10,703 nt of DNA, from the NCBI GenBank assembly GCA_949507465.1, contig CATEMS010000183.1:1-10703 (forward strand), read 5' to 3'. Position 1 is the stretch's first letter. Each line of letters begins with the position of its first letter. The stretch comes from Flavobacteriaceae bacterium (GTDB lineage Bacteria; Bacteroidota; Bacteroidia; Flavobacteriales; Flavobacteriaceae). Position numbers and translations under genes: made by a program. Shown one piece after another: positions 7,022 to 10,703 of the stretch. The notes under the pieces were generated by a model. The model was not told the origin of the DNA. It was given only the letters and a program-made list of their open reading frames with translations, and searched no databases.

Positions 7022-7888
7022 TTAACCCAAATATTTTTTGAGGATGTGACTCTTGCTTTCTTGACGTAAACGGCGGATTGCTTTTTCACGAATTTGGCGA
7101 ACACGTTCTCGGCTTAGCTCAAAGGTGTCTCCAATTTCTTGAAGTGTCATAGCGGGTTGCCCGCTGAGCCCAAAATTTAATTTAACCACATCTGCCTCAC
7201 GAGGTGCAAGGGTGTCTAATGCTCTGTCTATTTCAATTTTTAAAGACTCATGAATAAGTGATTTGTCTGGGTTTGGTGTTTCACCAGAACTAATAACATC
7301 ATACAGATTATTATCATTTTCTCCCTCTTGGAAAGGGGCATCCATGGATAAACTTCTCGATGAATTTTTTAATGACTGTTTTACACTACTAACAGTCATG
7401 TCTAATTCTTTTGCAATTTCTGAAGCAGAGGGAACGCGCTGGTGTACTTGTTCTAAATGTATAGAAGCTTTGCGTATTTTGTTAATATCACCAATTTTAT
7501 TTAATGGCAAACGAACCACACGAGACTGCTCTGCAATGGCCTGGAGTATGGATTGTCTTATCCACCATACTGCATAAGAAATAAACTTAAAACCTCTTGT
7601 TTCATCAAAACGCTGTGCAGCTTTTACAAGACCAACATTTCCTTCATTAATAAGATCACTTAAGGTAAGTCCTTGATTTTGGTATTGCTTGGCTACAGAG
7701 ATAACAAAACGCAGGTTGGCTTTTGTTAGTTTATCTAGTGCTCTTTGATCACCCTCACGAATACGCTGTGCTAACTCAACTTCTTCTTCTGCAGTTATCA
7801 TGTCTATTTTACTTACATCTTGCAGGTAACTGTTTAAAGATTTAGTTTCTCTGTTGGTAACCTGCTTTGTAATTTTGAGTTGTCTCAT
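7022..7888 (-). CDS. rpoD: Primary RNA polymerase sigma factor RpoD/SigA
   Basis: RpoD directs core RNA polymerase to housekeeping promoters. This 288-residue form is the usual short Bacteroidota version, lacking region 1.1 and the long spacer of proteobacterial RpoD. Region 1.2 covers about 16-49 ([11 protein letters not shown], then [13 protein letters not shown]). Region 2 covers about 53-122, with [14 protein letters not shown] (57-70), [16 protein letters not shown] [12 protein letters not shown] (76-87) and [17 protein letters not shown] (98-114), the -10 binding and melting element. Region 3 covers about 133-205, with SMDAP (181-185). Region 4 covers about 217-275, with the helix-turn-helix [23 protein letters not shown] (248-270). 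All key segments are intact. A strong terminator follows directly, so it is probably monocistronic. Its own promoter is not clear; the divergent upstream spacer is 355 nt. Confidence 0.98.
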   Translation of the reverse strand: MRQLKITKQVTNRETKSLNSYLQDVSKIDMITAEEEVELAQRIREGDQRALDKLTKANLRFVISVAKQYQNQGLTLSDLINEGNVGLVKAAQRFDETRGFKFISYAVWWIRQSILQAIAEQSRVVRLPLNKIGDINKIRKASIHLEQVHQRVPSASEIAKELDMTVSSVKQSLKNSSRSLSMDAPFQEGENDNNLYDVISSGETPNPDKSLIHESLKIEIDRALDTLAPREADVVKLNFGLSGQPAMTLQEIGDTFELSRERVRQIREKAIRRLRQESKSHILKKYLG

Positions 7889-8160
7889 TGGATCAAGTTT
7901 ATTTTAGGTTAATTTATGTTTTAACAACATTATTGGTTGTCTGTTTGCTTTAAGAAAAATAGCTGTCTTTAAAATTGGCCTAAAGAGAAGTATCTTAATT
8001 ACTAACTTATACGTAAGTGGTTTTGTATTTGTTACAAAATAGTGATTGTTTTTTTGAAACCTTTACATTTTATTTGCGTTTATATAATGTATAGTGTTGT
8101 AGAGGTATATTGGTATGTATTTTAAAAGTTTTATAGCTTTATAGTTGTATGGTGTATATA
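7889..8160. other. AT-rich divergent spacer upstream of rpoD
   Basis: No ORF, RNA gene or repeat array is convincing here. On the minus strand there is no exact TAnnTTTG box. The best near-matches for rpoD are TAAACTTG (7894-7901) with TTG at 7925-7927, which would imply a leaderless start, and TAATGTTG (7925-7932) without a good -33. ACTTA/TAAGT (8004-8017) is a small inverted repeat. The spacer is long for two promoters and may hold an rpoD leader or control sites that cannot be identified by eye. Confidence 0.4.
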
Positions 8161-8193
8161 TTTGTAGATACCCTTTACATTTAGATAAGTTTG
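8161..8193 (+). promoter_or_regulatory. Promoter of the exported-protein gene
   Basis: TTTG (8161-8164) is followed after 21 nt by TAAGTTTG (8186-8193), a full match to the Bacteroidota -33/-7 consensus with normal spacing. The predicted transcription start is near 8199, giving a leader of about 45 nt before the ATG at 8244. An AGAAAAAG purine stretch at 8231-8238 could serve as a weak ribosome contact. Confidence 0.72.
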
Positions 8194-8199
8194 CAAACT
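8188..8199. repeat. 12-bp palindrome overlapping the -7 box
   Basis: AGTTTGCAAACT is a perfect 12-bp palindrome that includes the TTTG of the -7 box and reaches the predicted transcription start. A dimeric regulator bound here would block polymerase. Half of the palindrome is the conserved box itself, so only the CAAACT half is unexpected and chance remains possible. Confidence 0.4.
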
Positions 8200-8243
8200 G
8201 TTTTTTAATAATTCAATTGTTTTTAGGGTAAGAAAAAGTGTTT

Positions 8244-8900
8244 ATGAAATTAGTAACTTCTGTATTATTGCTTTTATTGAGTTTCTCTTTAATAGCTCAG
8301 TTTGATAATACCACCAAGAAAGTTGATTTTCAACCAATTGATAGAGTAGTGAGTGATCCTACAGGTTTGAAAATACCAAAATCACCCATTCCTGGTTTGA
8401 CAAATAAAGAAAACCGCTTTGAAATTAAAGATGATACTGGTAATACCCTTGGAGCAGATGATCCAAAACCCATTGATATCTCTACAGATGATGGCTTTTT
8501 AACTACCAAGACAGACATGACTCCAAATGCTTTTGTTAAAGATAAGCCAGCCTCAGACGCCTATGATAGAGATCAGGTCTTAGGAGAGATTACAACCAAA
8601 AGTGGTTTTGTAAATGTTGTTTACAGAGATCATCAAAGTGTTGATGGTGATAGGATACGAGTATATGTGAATGACGATATTGTACAAAGTGATATCTCCT
8701 TAGATTCAAGTTTTAGAGGCTTTGATCTTACCCTCACCCAAGGGAAAAATATCATAGAATTTCAAGCTTTAAACCAAGGAGAAAGTGGTCCAAACACCGC
8801 AGAGTTACACGTGTATGATGATAGTGGAACTTTAATTTCTAAAAACGAGTGGAATTTGCTAACTGGCAGGAAAGCGACAATTGTAGTCCACCAAAATTAA
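8244..8900 (+). CDS. Exported protein of unknown function with C-terminal Ig-like beta domain
   Basis: This 218-residue protein opens with a Sec signal peptide, MKLVTSVLLLLLSFSLIAQ, probably cut near residue 18 or 19 (before QF or F). ATG 8244 is preferred over an in-frame GTG at 8238 because it gives a normal signal peptide and follows a purine-rich stretch. Residues 20-110 are hydrophilic and rich in Asp, Lys, Pro and Thr, likely extended or disordered. Residues about 120-216 look like one beta-sandwich: GFVNVVYRDH, VDGDRIRVYVND (133-144), LTLTQGKNIIEFQALNQGE (162-180), GPNTAELHVYDD (182-193). Comparable VDGDxIxVxxN...G.N.IEf.A.NeG..pPNTA domains occur in other exported Bacteroidota proteins, from memory rather than search. 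No enzyme motif, lipobox or sorting-domain sequence is seen. It has its own promoter. Location is periplasm or outside the cell; function unknown. Confidence 0.82.
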   Translation: MKLVTSVLLLLLSFSLIAQFDNTTKKVDFQPIDRVVSDPTGLKIPKSPIPGLTNKENRFEIKDDTGNTLGADDPKPIDISTDDGFLTTKTDMTPNAFVKDKPASDAYDRDQVLGEITTKSGFVNVVYRDHQSVDGDRIRVYVNDDIVQSDISLDSSFRGFDLTLTQGKNIIEFQALNQGESGPNTAELHVYDDSGTLISKNEWNLLTGRKATIVVHQN

Positions 8901-8911
8901 AAATTTACATA

Positions 8912-9493
8912 CTAAAATACCACTGCAATCTGTGCTACCTCTGCTGGTTGCATTTGGCCAATGGTATGAGATCCAATTCTAACTCTCACTAACCTTAGTG
9001 TGGGAAATCCCACAGCTGAGGTCATTTTCCGCACTTGCCTAAACTTTCCCTGTGTAAGGGTTATAGAAATCCAAGAAGTTGGTCCATGGCGCTCATCTCT
9101 TATCTTTTTTGCACGTTTTGGTAGTACTGGTGGATTCTCAAGCAAAGAGACTTTGCACGGCTTTGTACGATATGGTTTGTTATCTGAGGTAATACAGACC
9201 CCTTCTTGTAGCTTTAAGATTTCAAATACACCAATTAAACCATCTACTTGAGCATAATATTCTTTTTCAATACCACTGTTGTTTACATGATAACTATAGG
9301 CGCCATTTGTGGTAAGTAGGAGTAGGCCTTCACTAGGTTCGTCGAGTCTGCCAATGGCCATTGTGCCTTCAGGAAAATCTCCTAAAGCGCCTAAAAAAGT
9401 TTTGTTTTTAGCATGTTTATCATTGCTAGTAAATTGACTCACAACCCCATAGGGTTTAAATATTTTGAAATAGCTATGTGTGGTGTTTTGCAT
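8912..9493 (-). CDS. rRNA pseudouridine synthase, RsuA/RluB/RluE family
   Basis: This cytoplasmic enzyme isomerises a specific uridine to pseudouridine in rRNA. At 193 residues without an N-terminal S4 domain it most resembles RluE, which acts on 23S rRNA U2457 in E. coli; the target here is inferred. The sequence starts straight in the catalytic fold with YFKIFKPYGVVSQF (8-21). The catalytic motif is GRLDEPSEGLLLLTTNG (48-64), with D51 the nucleophilic aspartate. EKEYYAQVDG (76-85) and the C-terminal KFRQVRKMTSAVGFPTLRLVRVRIG (149-173) are the other family hallmarks. A proline (P53) stands where many members have Asp in GRLDxDSEG. It is the last gene of a tight minus-strand operon, 2 nt after the carbinolamine dehydratase gene, and converges with the exported-protein gene 11 nt away, with no hairpin between. 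Confidence 0.92.
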   Translation of the reverse strand: MQNTTHSYFKIFKPYGVVSQFTSNDKHAKNKTFLGALGDFPEGTMAIGRLDEPSEGLLLLTTNGAYSYHVNNSGIEKEYYAQVDGLIGVFEILKLQEGVCITSDNKPYRTKPCKVSLLENPPVLPKRAKKIRDERHGPTSWISITLTQGKFRQVRKMTSAVGFPTLRLVRVRIGSHTIGQMQPAEVAQIAVVF

Positions 9494-9495
9494 TA

Positions 9496-9777
9496 TTACC
9501 CAATCAGCAAATCTATGATAGCGGCAAGTTCAAAATCTTTTTCTGTAACACCATCTGCATCATGAGTAGATAAGAAAACCTCTAATGTGTTATAGACATT
9601 TCTCCACTCTGGGTGATGATTGATGCGTTCTGCCTCAAATGCAATACGCGTCATTGCAGAAAAAGCTTCTTTAAAATTTTCAAACTCAAAACGAGCGTAT
9701 AGACTTCCTTCAATATATTCCCAGCCCTGAAACTGAGTTAATTTTTCTGAAATCTGTTCTTGGGTGTATTTAATCAT
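9496..9777 (-). CDS. phhB: Pterin-4a-carbinolamine dehydratase (PhhB/DCoH family)
   Basis: This enzyme dehydrates 4a-hydroxytetrahydrobiopterin to quinonoid dihydropterin, recycling the cofactor of aromatic amino acid hydroxylases. The 93-residue length is typical. The family signature is complete: EAERINHHPEWRNVYNTLEV (48-67) with H54 and H55, followed by STHDADGVTEKDFELA (70-85) with H72. These match the three active-site histidines of the family. It sits between an SDR-family gene (8-nt gap) and a pseudouridine synthase (2-nt gap), so all three are probably one transcript. No phenylalanine hydroxylase is in the window; it may be elsewhere, or the protein may serve another pterin. The symbol is applied by family. 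Confidence 0.95.
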   Translation of the reverse strand: MIKYTQEQISEKLTQFQGWEYIEGSLYARFEFENFKEAFSAMTRIAFEAERINHHPEWRNVYNTLEVFLSTHDADGVTEKDFELAAIIDLLIG

Positions 9778-9785
9778 TGTGTTTA

Positions 9786-10637
9786 TTAGTTTTTAAGTGT
9801 TAGAAGATCCTCTAGTGTTGAATTTTCAATGACCTCTGCCACTGTAGTTTGATAATTTACAGGCAATATATTGTGCTTTGGTAAAATAGCTAGGTATTGA
9901 TCATCATTACTATTGTATATACTTTTAAAGATAGGTGTTTTGTTGCCCATCTTCTCACAAATTTCAGTAAATAGGTCTTGATGATGCACAAGATCATTAC
10001 TCGTCAAATGGTAAATACCTCTTAGGTGCTTATTAATGATGTAATGGATTTGCTGCCCTATGGTATTTGCAGTTGTTACACTAATTATAAGAGTAGGATA
10101 TACATCAAAAACTGCTTGATGTTTGATGGCTTGTCTTATTTGTAGAATTCTTGGACTGTATGCACCTAGCACCATTGGGAGTCGTAAAATAGATACCTTA
10201 TTTTTTATTTTTTCGAATAGGAGTTTTTCTAGAGAAACCTTAAATTTTCCGTATTCACTTATTGCTGTAGGACGGGTGTCTTCATAACTTGGCAGGGCAG
10301 TGGCACCATCAAACACATTAACAGAAGATAAAAATAATAGGGTACACTGCGGGACACTATTTATATATTTACAGACCTGTTTATGAGCATGGTATTGGGC
10401 TCTAAAATTTCCGCGTAGGGCAGAGATAATAAAAGTTGGCTTGATGTGTTCTAGGATCTGGATTATATTGTCACTAGCAATGTCATACTCAAAAAAAGCT
10501 TTATTGTTTTCAAACAATTCATGGGCACTGTAGTAGGTGCCAAAGGTCTCAAAATAACTACATAGTTCTCTATAGATTGCATTGCCAACATAACCGCTAG
10601 CTCCTAAAATTAATATCCTATGTTTTTGTTTTTGCAT
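9786..10637 (-). CDS. NAD(P)-dependent SDR, RmlD/epimerase-like sugar-nucleotide protein
   Basis: This 283-residue extended short-chain dehydrogenase has a Rossmann fold and probably uses NAD(P)H on a nucleotide sugar or similar metabolite. The N-terminal ILILGASGYVG (8-18) gives the GxxGxxG cofactor loop. FLSSVNVFDG (102-111) supplies the catalytic serine region and YGKFK (129-133) the YxxxK pair. ILRLPMVLGAYSPR (150-163) matches the R-x-x-x-V-x-G step seen in RmlD-type reductases. The C-terminal part is less conserved and rich in Ile, Asn and His. RmlD (dTDP-4-dehydrorhamnose reductase) is the nearest well-known relative, but no other dTDP-rhamnose genes are nearby, so the substrate is open. 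It is the first gene of the operon with the dehydratase and pseudouridine synthase. The start is placed by the lysine-rich MQKQKHR just before the first beta strand. Confidence 0.85.
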   Translation of the reverse strand: MQKQKHRILILGASGYVGNAIYRELCSYFETFGTYYSAHELFENNKAFFEYDIASDNIIQILEHIKPTFIISALRGNFRAQYHAHKQVCKYINSVPQCTLLFLSSVNVFDGATALPSYEDTRPTAISEYGKFKVSLEKLLFEKIKNKVSILRLPMVLGAYSPRILQIRQAIKHQAVFDVYPTLIISVTTANTIGQQIHYIINKHLRGIYHLTSNDLVHHQDLFTEICEKMGNKTPIFKSIYNSNDDQYLAILPKHNILPVNYQTTVAEVIENSTLEDLLTLKN

Positions 10638-10703
10638 TTGATGAATTAGCCTAGTCTTTTGTTTTGATTGCCAAAAAGCTATTAAACTGCTCTTAATCTT
10701 ATA
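10638..10703. other. Upstream region of the three-gene operon, cut by window edge
   Basis: The 66 nt upstream of the SDR start should hold the operon's promoter. On the minus strand TAGCTTTT (10674-10681) matches the -7 consensus except for its last base. A -33 element at the right distance would lie at or beyond the window edge, so the promoter cannot be confirmed. Confidence 0.25.

Noticed and set aside
6910..7104. 64-codon minus-strand frame over the rpoD 3' end and terminator
   Set aside because: It overlaps the rpoD coding end in another frame and runs through the terminator hairpin, so it is not a plausible gene.
7263..7577. 104-codon plus-strand frame within rpoD
   Set aside because: It is antisense to the conserved sigma regions 2-3, and its composition follows the rpoD codons rather than a known protein.
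8090..8160. Repeated TATA/GTAT strings (e.g. TATAGC, TATAGT, GTATATA) as a tandem repeat
   Set aside because: The strings vary in sequence and period; this is low-complexity AT-rich DNA rather than a true repeat array.
1..10703. Search for CRISPR arrays, insertion sequences, phage or defence islands
   Set aside because: No regularly spaced repeats, transposase or integrase motifs, terminal inverted repeats or target duplications were seen; all large frames fit chromosomal genes.

Overview
The window looks like core chromosome from an AT-rich member of the Bacteroidota, most likely a Flavobacteriia-type bacterium. Four things point there: a short 288-residue primary sigma factor lacking region 1.1, promoter boxes of the Bacteroidota type TTG...TAnnTTTG, almost no Shine-Dalgarno sites, and proteins that read like flavobacterial homologues (TSUP permease, BshA, a CGGDD-type lipoprotein). 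I see no transposase, integrase, phage gene, CRISPR array, toxin-antitoxin pair or defence gene.

Layout. A tRNA-Ser(UGA) gene reads leftward from position 94, with a recognisable promoter at 132-162. A rightward run follows: a TSUP-family permease (229-981), mazG (1079-1852), bshA (1947-3083) and a large FAD/Fe-S D-2-hydroxyacid dehydrogenase-like protein (3161-6055, TTG start). That run meets a leftward lipoprotein gene (6052-6858) tail to tail, with the stop codons overlapping by 4 nt. Further right on the minus strand are a strong hairpin terminator (6964-7002) and rpoD (7022-7888). A 355-bp divergent spacer separates rpoD from a rightward exported protein of unknown function (8244-8900). 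This gene in turn converges, 11 nt apart, on a compact leftward operon: an SDR/RmlD-like NAD(P)-dependent protein (9786-10637), a pterin-4a-carbinolamine dehydratase (9496-9777) and an RluE-type pseudouridine synthase (8912-9493).

How the genes fit together. Most are housekeeping: translation (tRNA-Ser, rRNA pseudouridylation), transcription (RpoD), nucleotide-pool cleansing (MazG), low-molecular-weight thiol synthesis (BshA, first step of bacillithiol), respiratory oxidation of a D-2-hydroxyacid, and cofactor recycling. They do not form one pathway. The two exported proteins are the least understood products.

The most interesting non-coding signals are a perfect 23-bp palindrome (183-205) just upstream of a consensus -7 box that lies only 4 nt before the permease start codon, suggesting a regulated and leaderless transcript, and a 12-bp palindrome centred on the -7 box of the exported protein's promoter. 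I found no convincing new multi-gene system.
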